From Paraburkholderia sp. Tr-20389 (GTDB lineage Bacteria > Pseudomonadota > Gammaproteobacteria > Burkholderiales > Burkholderiaceae), in assembly GCF_017104565.1 (NCBI RefSeq), contig NZ_JAAGPD010000014.1, positions 62,001 to 126,000 of the forward strand: 64,000 nucleotides of DNA. The letters run 5' to 3'. Positions 46,960 through 56,261 of this stretch are shown piece by piece (positions within the stretch are counted from its first letter, which is position 1; each line of letters opens with the position of its first letter). Position numbers and translations under genes: made by a program. The notes below the pieces were generated by a model. It ran no database searches, had not been told where the DNA came from, and saw only the letters and a list, made by a program, of their open reading frames with translations.

Positions 46960-48159
46960 TCAGGCCGATTCACGCACCGTTGCATCGGCGCGAAGCTTGA
47001 TTTCGGGGCGAAGCGCCGTGCCAAGCCCGGGAAGAACGGGCGCCTGAACCATGCCGCGCTCGATGACGGGGAGTTCGGTGACCAGATCGCGATACCAGGT
47101 CGAAAGCGTCGCGCGAACGACTTCCTGGTAGATCGCCGTGGACGCATGCAGCGCGAGATGCAGTCCCGCCATCAGCGTGATGGGACCCGTGCAATCGTGC
47201 GGCGCCAGCGCGCGCCTGTGCGACTCGGCGATGGCCGCAATCTTTCGCGCTTCCGTCAGGCCGCCGCACCACGCAAGATCGAGCATCACGATGTCGATGG
47301 CATCGGCGGCCATCAGTTCACGGAATTGCGTGCTGCCCGACAACGTTTCGCTGCCGCAAATCGGCACGCGCACGCGCGAGCGCAGGTCTGCCAATGCCTC
47401 GACGTCGTGCATCTTGTTGATCGGATCTTCTGCCCAGAACACGCCGAAGTCCTCCAGCGCGCGACAGATGCGCTCGGCGGGCAACGCGCCCCACAAGCTG
47501 TGCAGTTCGCACATCACTTCGATATCGTCGCCGACTGCCTGGCGGATCTTCCTGAATGGATCGAGGCCTTTCTTGAGATCGGCAAGCGACAGCGTCTGCC
47601 CACCCGTTGCCGCCGCGAACACGTCGAATGGCCAGATCTTCATCGCGCGATAGCCCTCTTCCAGCAGGCTCATCGCAAGGCGTCCTGCGTCCCGATTGAA
47701 CGCGATCTGATCGTCATACGGGCCCTGCGATGCATCGTGTCCGGCGATCACGCGTCTTGCAATGTCATTGCTGTTGTACGAGTAGCCGGCACAGGTGTTG
47801 TAGGCCTGGATTTCGAGGCGGTTCGCTCCGCCAATGGCCTCGTGGACCGGAATGCCGTGACGCTTTCCCTTGATGTCCCACAACGCGATATCCACCGCAC
47901 TCGCCGCACGTATCTCCGCGCTCGCCCCTTGAAATCCCACGTACGGGCTGAGCAACTGGCGCGAGATCGCATCGATCCGCCGCGAATCCTGGCCGATGAT
48001 CTGCGGCGCGATCTGCTCGTGAATGACGGCTTCCACCGCCAGCGCGCCGCGAAATGTTTCGCCGAGGCCAATCAGTCCTTCGTCAGTTTCGACCTCGACC
48101 CAGATCAGGTTTGGCCTTTCGGCGATACGTATCGTGCGTAGCTTCGTGATGGTCGACAT
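46960..48159 (-). CDS. Mandelate racemase/muconate lactonizing-type enolase-superfamily enzyme
   Basis: 399 residues from ATG 48159. Capping domain 1-125 (LIWVEVETDEGLIGLGETFR), then a barrel with metal-site motifs CELHSLWG, FWAEDPINK and CGSETLSGS, and the His-Asp dyad in APHDCTGPITLM. The C-terminus closes with PVLPGLGTALRPE. Members are mostly sugar-acid dehydratases or racemases; the exact substrate cannot be read from sequence. It is divergent from a FadR-type regulator that shares its promoter region. Confidence 0.87.
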   Translation of the reverse strand: MSTITKLRTIRIAERPNLIWVEVETDEGLIGLGETFRGALAVEAVIHEQIAPQIIGQDSRRIDAISRQLLSPYVGFQGASAEIRAASAVDIALWDIKGKRHGIPVHEAIGGANRLEIQAYNTCAGYSYNSNDIARRVIAGHDASQGPYDDQIAFNRDAGRLAMSLLEEGYRAMKIWPFDVFAAATGGQTLSLADLKKGLDPFRKIRQAVGDDIEVMCELHSLWGALPAERICRALEDFGVFWAEDPINKMHDVEALADLRSRVRVPICGSETLSGSTQFRELMAADAIDIVMLDLAWCGGLTEARKIAAIAESHRRALAPHDCTGPITLMAGLHLALHASTAIYQEVVRATLSTWYRDLVTELPVIERGMVQAPVLPGLGTALRPEIKLRADATVRESA

Positions 48160-48232
48160 GGCTCTGTGCGCGGTTGTTGACGAGTTGTAGCGATGCTCGC
48201 AGGGCTTCCAGATCGTCGTCAAAGATTCGTGC

Positions 48233-48249
48233 AACCTGTATTACAGGTT
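48233..48249. promoter_or_regulatory. Palindromic operator AACCTGTA-T-TACAGGTT
   Basis: A perfect 8-bp inverted repeat around one base, centred in the 125-base gap between the two divergent genes, 36 bases before the FadR-type start. It is the obvious binding site for that regulator and could control both directions. Confidence 0.7.
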
Positions 48250-48284
48250 TAAGATGAAGCGAAGTTCGGCTCGGGTTCGCTACG

Positions 48285-48962
48285 ATGACTGTCTCTCCCC
48301 TCACAGACGTTGCATATCAAGGCATTCTGGCTTTCATCGACCGAAGCCGGCTGATGCCCGATGACAAACTGCCTGGTGAAAACCCCATGGCCGAATTGCT
48401 GGGCGTATCGCGACCTGTCGTGCGTCAGGCGCTGGCCCGGCTGAGGTCCGAAGGATGGGTGGTGTCGCGCAAAGGATCGGGAAACTATGTCGGTCAACCT
48501 CATTTGCGCAGCGCGCCGTTCGGTCCGATTCAAAGCGTCGACGAGGTGCGCGCGTTTCTCGAGTTTCGCTGTGTGATCGAAGGCGAATGCGCTGCATGGG
48601 CTGCCGTCAGCGAGGACCGCCAACTGCGCGATGAAATCAGCACACGCCGACGCATTCTCGAACTGGCGATCCGCCGCGGCACGGAAAGCATCGAGGAAGA
48701 CATCGCATTCCATGAAGCGATCGCGAAAGCCAGTGGCAACAAGTTCTATCTGATGACCATGATGGCCATCCGGGACCATCGGCGCATGGCGACGCATGTC
48801 ATACGCGAACGCTCAACTCAACCTCGACTGCGCCGGGTTCACGACATCCGTGAAGAGCATCTGCTGATCGACAAGGCGATTGCGAGAGGCGACCCGGACG
48901 AGGCGCGCCACGTCATGGTCTCTCACATCAGGAGCGGCATCGCGCGGCTGTTTGGGGAATGA
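48285..48962 (+). CDS. FadR-subfamily GntR regulator
   Basis: 225 residues: GntR winged helix 1-75 (DDKLPGENPMAELLGVSRPV, VRQALARLRSEGWVVSRKGS), then an all-helical FCD-type ligand domain with likely metal ligands (DIAFHEAIAKASGN, and His in DIREEHLLIDKAI and VSHIRSG). Such regulators sense sugar acids or organic acids. Divergent partner: the enolase-superfamily gene. Confidence 0.9.
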   Translation: MTVSPLTDVAYQGILAFIDRSRLMPDDKLPGENPMAELLGVSRPVVRQALARLRSEGWVVSRKGSGNYVGQPHLRSAPFGPIQSVDEVRAFLEFRCVIEGECAAWAAVSEDRQLRDEISTRRRILELAIRRGTESIEEDIAFHEAIAKASGNKFYLMTMMAIRDHRRMATHVIRERSTQPRLRRVHDIREEHLLIDKAIARGDPDEARHVMVSHIRSGIARLFGE

Positions 48963-49385
48963 TCGCGCGCCGTGTCCGGCTGCTCTGTCGATCGAGAAAT
49001 TCACCTGTAACTCGTCTGACTGAGGTGGCGCGCCGCGAGCCGCATTTCGCTTCGGTCAACGGTTTCCCCTTGAATTTTGAATACTCAAACAATACACAAA
49101 ATAAACATCTCCCCGATGCTTAACATGTGTGTTCAATACGGAGATGCGGCTCCCAGGAAGGTCACGTCTTGTGGTGAAAAGCCGCACGCCGACGCCCGTT
49201 TAACTTTAAATGTTGGTGCTGTTTGCACGACGACATGAATTAACCACCTTCTTTAATCAAAAGTACAAGTCAATTCGTGAATCGGGCATAACAGAACATT
49301 GGGACCTGATGGTTGCGATGAGGCGGCAACAATGGATTGTTGAGTTACCAGAACGTAACTATGTCACTGCCATGAGGGTAACAAG
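48963..49385. other. AT-rich left border of the accessory island
   Basis: 423 bases. From about 49070 composition turns AT-rich (TTGAATTTTGAATACTCAAAC, ACAAAATAAACAT), in contrast to the flanking chromosome. It must hold the promoter of the TIR/STAND operon; several AT-rich hexamers are possible and none stands out. A weak stem TGCGGCT/AGCCGCA (49145-49151, 49180-49186) is present. No tRNA or integrase remnant was seen. Confidence 0.5.
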
Positions 49386-50798
49386 ATGACCGTTCTAGCT
49401 GAATACGACCACGATATCTTCGTTAGCTACGCGCACCTCGACGATAAAGGTGCTCGTCCATGGGTGACAGCTCTGGTCACGACCCTCACGAACTATGGAT
49501 CGCAGAGACTCGGCCGCCCCCTTCGCGTCTGGATGGATCATGCGCTCGGCGGCAACCAGGCCATCACTCCCGAGATAATACAGGCGGTGCGGAGATCGGC
49601 GACGCTGCTCATCATCATGTCGCGCGGTTACCTGCAGTCGGAGTGGTGTCTCAAGGAACGCAACGCATTTTTGAATATCACCGCGGCTCGTATTGAAAAG
49701 CAACGTGTCTTTGTCGTCGATGCGTGGCGAACCGAGCGGAGTGAGATGCCCGTCGAACTTCGTGACCTGAAAGGCTTTGCGTTCTGGGTGCAAGACGACG
49801 GCGCGGGCGACATTGCGCGTCCGCTGGGTCTCATTGACGCACAGGAACGCCGGTATCACGAACGCCTTGTCGATCTGAGCGGTCAGTTGGCGAAGGCGCT
49901 GCAGTCGCTTGACTCAGCCGTAGCAAGTGATCAAGAGAACGTCGCCCCCTCTGCCGACGCAATCTTCATTGCACGCTCGACCGACGACCTGCTCGATCGT
50001 GAGGAGGAACTGTATGGTTACCTGAGCCAGGCGGGCATTGAGCGCCTGCCGCGAAAGTGGTATCCGGAGACGAGCGAAGATGCTTTCTGTGCCGCAATAA
50101 ATGCAGACTTACAACGTTCCTCGGTGATCGTGCAGTTGCTTGGAAAAACTCGCGGACGCAAGCCTGAATTCGGCGGCGAGCGCCGATACCCCGCGCTACA
50201 GAGCGACCTCGCCCTGGCAAGCGGAAAGCCTGTTCTGCGGTGGCGCGATCCGCGCGACGCTCCCTCCGACGTGAGCGACACCGTACATCGTGCATTACTG
50301 GAGGACGCTCGTTCATGCAGCTTCGAGGACTTTAAACGCGATGTCATCGAACTGGCGCGACGCGCGCCCCCGATGCAGAAGGCGAGAACTTCTGGCTTAT
50401 CGGTTTTTGTCAACGCGGACCATGATGACATGGAGGTGGCCCAACGGGTCGCGGAAATCCTCGCGGACAAAGGTGTGGAATGCGCTTGGCCCCTTCGTGA
50501 TGGAAGTCCCGAAAGAGTGCGACTCGATCTCGAAGAGAATCTGAAGGATTGCGATGGCCTGATTCTCGTGTATGGCGCGACTGAGCCGTCATGGGTTCGA
50601 GACCAGCTTCGGCAGGGGCGCAAGATCCTTAGCCAGCGCTCGCGCGCCCTGGCAGCGATGGCAATCTGCCTTGGTCCGCCGGACGAAAAGAAGGAAATCG
50701 CGATGGCCCTTCCCGGCCTGATCATGCTCGACGGCAGATCGAACCTAAGTGCAAACGCCTTGGAGACATTCCTGCTAAAGATGAGCGGTGGAGTCTGA
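49386..50798 (+). CDS. Protein with one intact and two degenerate TIR-like domains
   Basis: 470 residues. Residues 8-165 form a TIR domain: YDHDIFVSYAHLDDKGARPW, a central strand SATLLIIMSRGYLQ, and SEWCLKERNAF with Glu91 in the position of the catalytic Glu of NAD-cleaving TIRs. Residues about 190-325 (DAIFIARSTDDLLDREEEL) and 336-460 (SGLSVFVNADHDDMEVAQRV, DGLILVYGATEPSWVRDQ) repeat the fold without that Glu. Predicted role: effector of a defence or signalling system that degrades NAD+ or makes a nucleotide signal. GAGGG lies 7 bases before the ATG. The stop is followed after two bases by the STAND gene, so the two are translationally coupled. Confidence 0.85.
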   Translation: MTVLAEYDHDIFVSYAHLDDKGARPWVTALVTTLTNYGSQRLGRPLRVWMDHALGGNQAITPEIIQAVRRSATLLIIMSRGYLQSEWCLKERNAFLNITAARIEKQRVFVVDAWRTERSEMPVELRDLKGFAFWVQDDGAGDIARPLGLIDAQERRYHERLVDLSGQLAKALQSLDSAVASDQENVAPSADAIFIARSTDDLLDREEELYGYLSQAGIERLPRKWYPETSEDAFCAAINADLQRSSVIVQLLGKTRGRKPEFGGERRYPALQSDLALASGKPVLRWRDPRDAPSDVSDTVHRALLEDARSCSFEDFKRDVIELARRAPPMQKARTSGLSVFVNADHDDMEVAQRVAEILADKGVECAWPLRDGSPERVRLDLEENLKDCDGLILVYGATEPSWVRDQLRQGRKILSQRSRALAAMAICLGPPDEKKEIAMALPGLIMLDGRSNLSANALETFLLKMSGGV

Positions 50799-50800
50799 AC

Positions 50801-53800
50801 ATGACAACTGTCATCGAATTCAGCAACAGCCCTTATCCCGGTCTGCGCCCGTTTCGATATGACGAGTCCGACGTCTTCTTCGGGCGAGAAAGGCAGATCG
50901 ATCTACTCATCGAGCGGCTCGCGCGCAATCACTTTCTTGCAGTTATCGGTTCATCGGGTTGCGGAAAATCTTCGCTGGTCCGCGCGGGACTGCTGCCCGC
51001 ACTCAACGCGGGGTTCATGGCACAAGTCGGGTCGAGATGGCGAATCGTCGAGATGCGTCCGGGCGACCATCCTGTCCAGCGACTCACTTGCGCGCTAACG
51101 GATGCACATCTGTTTGGTCCAACACTTCCTGTCGAGGAAGCGAGCGCGTTCATCGAGGCCTGTCTGAGACGCGGACCACTCGGCATCGTCGAGGTCCTGA
51201 ATAGTGCTGATGCGCTGCGAGATCAGGCGCTGCTCCTACTGGTCGACCAGTTCGAGGAAACCTTCCGTTACAGCGAGCCCCGTCCCCTCGATGAGGCGGA
51301 AGCGTTCGTCGCGCTCATTCTTGCAAGCACCGCTCAACGGAATGTTCCGATCTATGTAGTTCTCACCATGCGCTCCGATTATCTGGGCGATTGTGCAGCT
51401 TTCCGTGATCTTGCCGAAGCTGTTAGCAATAGCCAGTATCTGACACCACGGCTCACCCGAGGCGAGCTAAAACTCGCCATCGAAGGTCCGGCCCGCGTTT
51501 TCGGCGGGCAGATCGATCCAAAGCTGCTGAATCGTCTCCTCAATGACTTCGACAACGAGGCAGACCAGTTACCTCTTTTGCAGCATGCGCTCGCCTGCAT
51601 GTGGGAACGGCAGGTCGATAGCGGTAGCGACTCGCCCCATCTCACGATGGCCGACTGCGAGGCCATCGGAGGCGTGCGCATGGCCCTCTCCAATCAGGCG
51701 GATGCGATTCTCGCGGAATTGCCATCTGATCAGCAGCACATCGCACAGGCAATGTTCAGGCGGCTCACGGGCTCCTCAAGCGGCCGGCGAGACGTGCGCG
51801 CACCCTCGCGCGTCGCAGAGGTGGCAGAGATCGCGTGCGTCGCGCCTGAAGAGGTCATCGCCGTTGTGGAGGCCTTTGCACGGACCGACCGCGGTCTCCT
51901 GCTCGTGCCCGAAGGACCACTTCGCGCTGACAGCATGCTGGACATCTGTCACGAGAGCCTGATCCGGCAGTGGACAAGACTGAGTGAGTGGTCCGAGAAA
52001 GAAGCGTTGTCCGCGGAGACATATCGGCTCCTCGAACAGACAGCCCGCCGCTGGAAGAAAGGTGAAGCGGCGCTTTGGAGTACGCCTGACCTCGAAAATG
52101 CCCTGGCGTGGGAGGCGAGGGAAAAGCCAACGGCCACGTGGGCGCGTCGCTACGGCGGCGATTTCGACCGCGCAATGGAGTTTCTCAGAGCTAGCGAAAC
52201 CAGACACCAGGCGGACGTGGCGGCGAAAGAGGCATCGCGGCGTCATCAACTGCGGCGCTACAGACAGACCGTTTATGGACTGATCGCCCTGCTTATTCTG
52301 ACCTCAGGCGCCGTTGCGATCTATTGGTATGCGACCCAAAGGGAATACGCAACCTATTACAACACGTTCGTTGAACATTGGGGCGTTCCACAGGGCTATG
52401 GGCGCCTCACTGAGGCGCAGGTGCGCGAGCGTCCACTGTCGATCAGGATCGTGACGCACGGCCGCTTCGGGCGCGTGTTGCGCATGGAAGCGGTGAACAG
52501 CTTCGGTGACTGCGAACCGGAAAACTCGATCACACAGCCGCTCGACAACGGCTCCGACAACAACCCGCTCACCAGCCAGAGAAGCCTTAACGAATGCAAA
52601 TGGGTCTACGTGCCCGATACGGACGAGCACGGCCTCATCTACGAGAAGGCGCTCAATCGTCACGACGAACTCGTTTGGGGATTGGCCTTTCCGCCACAAA
52701 CAGACAGGCAACATCAACAGGCGTACTACGTCGGTCCTGACGGCTCGCTAAAGGCACAAAAAAACATTCGCTTGCACAGCGTCGAGGTTGACTACGTGAT
52801 AGACAACAAAAACAGGCAACGTGACGGGCTACAGATTACTGAACGGTATTTCACGTACGCGGAAGGCGCCAAGAAGCCCGAGCCAGGAAAAGACAACGTA
52901 TATGGAGTCACGCGCGAACGGGACGCCAACGGGCTCGTCATTCGCGAGACGTCACTTGGAAGCGACGGGCGAACGATCGTGAACAATCAGGATGGCGTCG
53001 CTATTGAAACCGTGAAGCGCGACACGCTAGGGAATATGGTCGAGATCGCGGAGTGGGACAAATCCAGTCGCCCGGTGCTGTCGAAAAGCGGCTATCACCT
53101 GACGCGGATGACCTACGACGATAATGGCAATCGCATCTCTCAACGCTATTTCGGAACCGATGATCGTCCGGTGAGGCTCAAGGACGAAGGCTTTCATGAA
53201 ATACGGACCCGCTACGAACACGGGCATGCCGTCGAGAACGCGTTTTTCGACGTGGACGGTAGTCCGGTTCACGGCAACATGCTGGTACACAAGATCGTCA
53301 TGTCATACGACCGGGACCGTCTGATCGAAACGCGCATGTTCGATGTTCGCGGAAAGCCAGTAGCGGCTGCGGGAGGCACAGAGGCAGGTAAGCTCACTTA
53401 CGATCCCGACGGCAATATAGGGTCTGCATCGTTCGTCCATGCAGACGGGTCGCCTGCGTTCGATGTGATGGGTGTTCATCAGCGAATCTGGGTCTATGAC
53501 AGCAAGGGGCGTCCGGTCCGGGAAACGACGCTCGATATAGAGGGAAAACCCACTCGTGGAAAAGGCTGGACGATCGGCAGCAAAGTGTTGAGCTCTTTCG
53601 CGTACGGGACATTGCTTGGTTACGACGACCGCGGAGAAACGACGTCGATTGTGTTCATCGATCGAAACGGTGCGCCCCTATCGGGTAACCATCGTTACGC
53701 AAAAATGCGCTTCAAATACGATGATCGAGGCAATCAGACCGAGACTGCATATTTCGACGCGCTTGATCATCCCGTCCTGCTAAGCGAGACAGGATACGCG

Positions 53801-55453
53801 AAGATGGTGTCAACGTACGATGATCGACGCAATGTCATCAAGGAAGAACTGTACGATGAGTATGGTCAGCGGACGATTGGCAATAAGGGCTATGCCACGC
53901 TCGAGAAAACCTACGACGAACGCGACCGGATCGCCGAACTTCGCTATTTCGGCATGGACAACAAACCGATTCTACTGGGCGGCCGCTACGTCGCGTTGAA
54001 GAGGAGATATGACGGCCGCGACAATCTCATCGAGGAAACGCTTCTCGATATCGATCATCGCCCCGTTGCGCAGGGCCAAGCGGGCGTGCGATGGAAGTTT
54101 GACGACCGCGATCGCATGATCGAGGAAGCCTACTTCGATACGAACGGAAAACCGTTCGTCGCCGAGAAAGGCTACGCGATGTTGCGTAACATCTTCGACG
54201 CCGATGGCTCGACCTTCACCCAAAGCCAATTCGACGCTGACGGACATCACATCGCCGAACGCGACGGATGTTGGGCACTCAGATTCACGAAAAACGCACG
54301 CGGAAGCTTGCTCGACCAGACATGTCTCGGCGCCGATATGAAACCGGTCCGCTCTGCCAACGGCTTCAGTATCAGAACGGTCGAATATGACGCGCACGGG
54401 AACAGGACAGAGGATGCATACCGTGACGAGCATGGGCAACTACTGCAGCTTCCGAATGCGTATGCCGTGGCCGCTCAAACGTACAATCAGTTCGACGATG
54501 TCACAGGCCAGGATTTCCGCGCTACCGATGGGAAGCTGGTGATGCAATCGTTTGGTTACGCCAGCATGCGTAGTAAATATGACGGCACCAATCTGGTCGA
54601 AGAATCGTACTATGGCACTGATGAGAAGCTTGCGCTTCGACCGGACGGTTACGCAATGGCTCGCTATGCGTATGACGATCGTGACAACCAGATCGAAACC
54701 GCTTACCTCGGTACAGACGCGAAACCGCGGCTTCAGCCGGAAGGTTATGCGATCGTGCGTAGACAATTCGATCGCAACAACAATCAGACCGAACTGGCTT
54801 TCTATGATGAGATGGGGCGCTTGATTCAACAGTCCGACGGCTATGCGATCGAGCGTGGAAAATTCGACAGCCGGGGAAATCAGATCGAGTACGCGTACTT
54901 TGGGGTCGACGAAATGCCAGTGCAGTCGATACGAGGATACGCGTCTGTCAGATCGCACTACGACATGCACGATCACCAGATTAGCGAAGCATATTTCGAC
55001 CGATCTGGCGCGCGCACGTGTCCAGATATCGTCTACACACGATACTGCACGAAGGAGTTTGCCTATGACGCCATCGGCAGACTGAAATCAATACGGTACG
55101 TGGGCCCGAACGGGGATGTCCTCGTCACGGCGACATTTGATCTGGATGCAAATGAAAAAACACCCGCCGTGCGTTATGCAGGTACGCATGGTGAGGCGCT
55201 CGAATACCATGAGGTCGTGCTGAACGTCGACCCGAACAGTCAGGCGGAAAAGCTGCTTAAAAAAGGCGACATCATCGTGAGTTATGCCGGATTCCGAATC
55301 GAATCTTCCGAAACGATGACGCGCCTGACCCGTCAATCTCTAGGGGATTCCCGCGAGCTCAAGGTTCTCCGAGATGGCAAGCTGATCTCGCTGCAAGTCA
55401 AGCCGGGACGGCTCGGGTTCACCGATGGCACACAGCTTTTAGTTGCACGATAA
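50801..55453 (+). CDS. nSTAND1 NTPase - transmembrane - YD-like repeat - PDZ receptor
   Basis: 1550 residues. 10-30: the nSTAND1 entry motif NSPYPGLRPFRYDESDVFFG. P-loop GSSGCGKSS (50-58), Walker B LLLLVDQFEE (144-153), Arg/Ser sensor TMRSDYLGD, and the winged helix to about 470 ending in LDICHESLIRQWTRLSEW. One membrane helix at about 490-511 follows a basic stretch RRHQLRRYRQ, so the NTPase should be cytoplasmic. From about 700 to 1455 there are roughly 22 repeats of about 32 residues, consensus YDDRGNxIExAYFDxDGxPV and GYA. Residues 1465-1540 look like a PDZ domain (EKLLKKGDIIVSYAGFRI, ELKVLRDGKLISLQVKPG). It resembles a receptor that senses outside and signals to the coupled TIR protein. 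Confidence 0.85.
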   Translation: MTTVIEFSNSPYPGLRPFRYDESDVFFGRERQIDLLIERLARNHFLAVIGSSGCGKSSLVRAGLLPALNAGFMAQVGSRWRIVEMRPGDHPVQRLTCALTDAHLFGPTLPVEEASAFIEACLRRGPLGIVEVLNSADALRDQALLLLVDQFEETFRYSEPRPLDEAEAFVALILASTAQRNVPIYVVLTMRSDYLGDCAAFRDLAEAVSNSQYLTPRLTRGELKLAIEGPARVFGGQIDPKLLNRLLNDFDNEADQLPLLQHALACMWERQVDSGSDSPHLTMADCEAIGGVRMALSNQADAILAELPSDQQHIAQAMFRRLTGSSSGRRDVRAPSRVAEVAEIACVAPEEVIAVVEAFARTDRGLLLVPEGPLRADSMLDICHESLIRQWTRLSEWSEKEALSAETYRLLEQTARRWKKGEAALWSTPDLENALAWEAREKPTATWARRYGGDFDRAMEFLRASETRHQADVAAKEASRRHQLRRYRQTVYGLIALLILTSGAVAIYWYATQREYATYYNTFVEHWGVPQGYGRLTEAQVRERPLSIRIVTHGRFGRVLRMEAVNSFGDCEPENSITQPLDNGSDNNPLTSQRSLNECKWVYVPDTDEHGLIYEKALNRHDELVWGLAFPPQTDRQHQQAYYVGPDGSLKAQKNIRLHSVEVDYVIDNKNRQRDGLQITERYFTYAEGAKKPEPGKDNVYGVTRERDANGLVIRETSLGSDGRTIVNNQDGVAIETVKRDTLGNMVEIAEWDKSSRPVLSKSGYHLTRMTYDDNGNRISQRYFGTDDRPVRLKDEGFHEIRTRYEHGHAVENAFFDVDGSPVHGNMLVHKIVMSYDRDRLIETRMFDVRGKPVAAAGGTEAGKLTYDPDGNIGSASFVHADGSPAFDVMGVHQRIWVYDSKGRPVRETTLDIEGKPTRGKGWTIGSKVLSSFAYGTLLGYDDRGETTSIVFIDRNGAPLSGNHRYAKMRFKYDDRGNQTETAYFDALDHPVLLSETGYAKMVSTYDDRRNVIKEELYDEYGQRTIGNKGYATLEKTYDERDRIAELRYFGMDNKPILLGGRYVALKRRYDGRDNLIEETLLDIDHRPVAQGQAGVRWKFDDRDRMIEEAYFDTNGKPFVAEKGYAMLRNIFDADGSTFTQSQFDADGHHIAERDGCWALRFTKNARGSLLDQTCLGADMKPVRSANGFSIRTVEYDAHGNRTEDAYRDEHGQLLQLPNAYAVAAQTYNQFDDVTGQDFRATDGKLVMQSFGYASMRSKYDGTNLVEESYYGTDEKLALRPDGYAMARYAYDDRDNQIETAYLGTDAKPRLQPEGYAIVRRQFDRNNNQTELAFYDEMGRLIQQSDGYAIERGKFDSRGNQIEYAYFGVDEMPVQSIRGYASVRSHYDMHDHQISEAYFDRSGARTCPDIVYTRYCTKEFAYDAIGRLKSIRYVGPNGDVLVTATFDLDANEKTPAVRYAGTHGEALEYHEVVLNVDPNSQAEKLLKKGDIIVSYAGFRIESSETMTRLTRQSLGDSRELKVLRDGKLISLQVKPGRLGFTDGTQLLVAR

Positions 55454-55866
55454 GGGCGCAAGAAGGGCGCGGTGACTACGATATCCAGCTGGCAGACCGT
55501 GCAACGCGCCAGCGCTACCGGCTCGGCAGCCTGCGTTTTGGCGCCCCTGTCGCTATTACAAACGCCGATGCGCGACAAGGTCCAATCTATGCGCAAGACC
55601 GCGTGACAATCGGTGTGATTGTGCATGGCGACAGCACAGTTAGCGGCCACGGCCCAGGAGTAACACCTCTGCTCACCGGACCGTCGTCGCTGCTCAAGCC
55701 CATGCATGGGCCGCGATCGAATCTGACAGCTATTTTCCGCCTCCGAGCCATTCAAGCACCTTCTCTCCAACCGACGTTTATCGAACGGTCGCGGCGTACT
55801 GTCACTTCGCTGAGTCGCCAGGACTCACATCTTCGACCCAACGTTTTGATGGCTTTTCCCATCTGA
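55454..55866 (+). pseudogene. C-terminal remnant of a DUF4438 gene
   Basis: Frame 1 from the base after the STAND stop reads RAQEGRGDYDIQLADRAT, LGSLRFGAPVAITNADAR and GVIVHGDSTVSGHGPGVTPL, then LLTGPSSLLKPMHGPRSNLT, which I recognise as the C-terminal half of DUF4438 proteins. No start or N-terminal half is present, and the similarity fades by about 55740 while the frame runs to 55866. The homology begins essentially at the STAND stop codon, as if the island had replaced the 5' half of a resident gene. Confidence 0.6.
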
Positions 55867-56261
55867 ACAGCGATAACCAGTCATATCGGCTTCTATCTGG
55901 TGGGCACGGCGTAAAGAAATGGCAGTGTCGATTTCGGTCCTCTCGCAACACCCGTCATCCCGGCGCCGCTGGAAACGCCCGCTCGGCCGTCGCGGAAGTT
56001 CAGACTCCCCGTTTGCGAGGCCACTTCAAGTGCTTTTCTGTCGTTCGGACGTGCACGATCGCGAATTTCCCGGTTTGTGTCAACGAACGCGTACTCTCGA
56101 CCCGTTGCTGCCGGTCATTGACGCTGAAGGCATCGACCGCTTTCGAAGACAGAGCGGTCATCCACGCAGACACCGACAGCACCACTTCTGGGTCACCAAT
56201 CGCCGAAGTTTGTGAATACTGCATATTCGAAGCAACGCCCGCTCGAACGTTGTGTTAAGAA
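55867..56261. other. Non-coding debris between the DUF4438 remnant and the membrane gene
   Basis: 395 bases with broken open frames on both strands and no recognisable protein or RNA gene. It reads as decayed sequence. Confidence 0.5.

Noticed and set aside
49145-49186. Hairpin TGCGGCT/AGCCGCA as a non-coding RNA of the island
   Set aside because: Only 7 bp with a 28-base loop; expected by chance at this composition.
52898-55165. Tandem repeats of the STAND gene as a DNA repeat or CRISPR-like array
   Set aside because: The repetition is at protein level with diverged codons; there are no identical DNA repeats with uniform spacers.
56013-56258. 81-codon frame in the debris after the DUF4438 remnant
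   Set aside because: No ribosome-binding site or family resemblance; surrounding frames are equally open.
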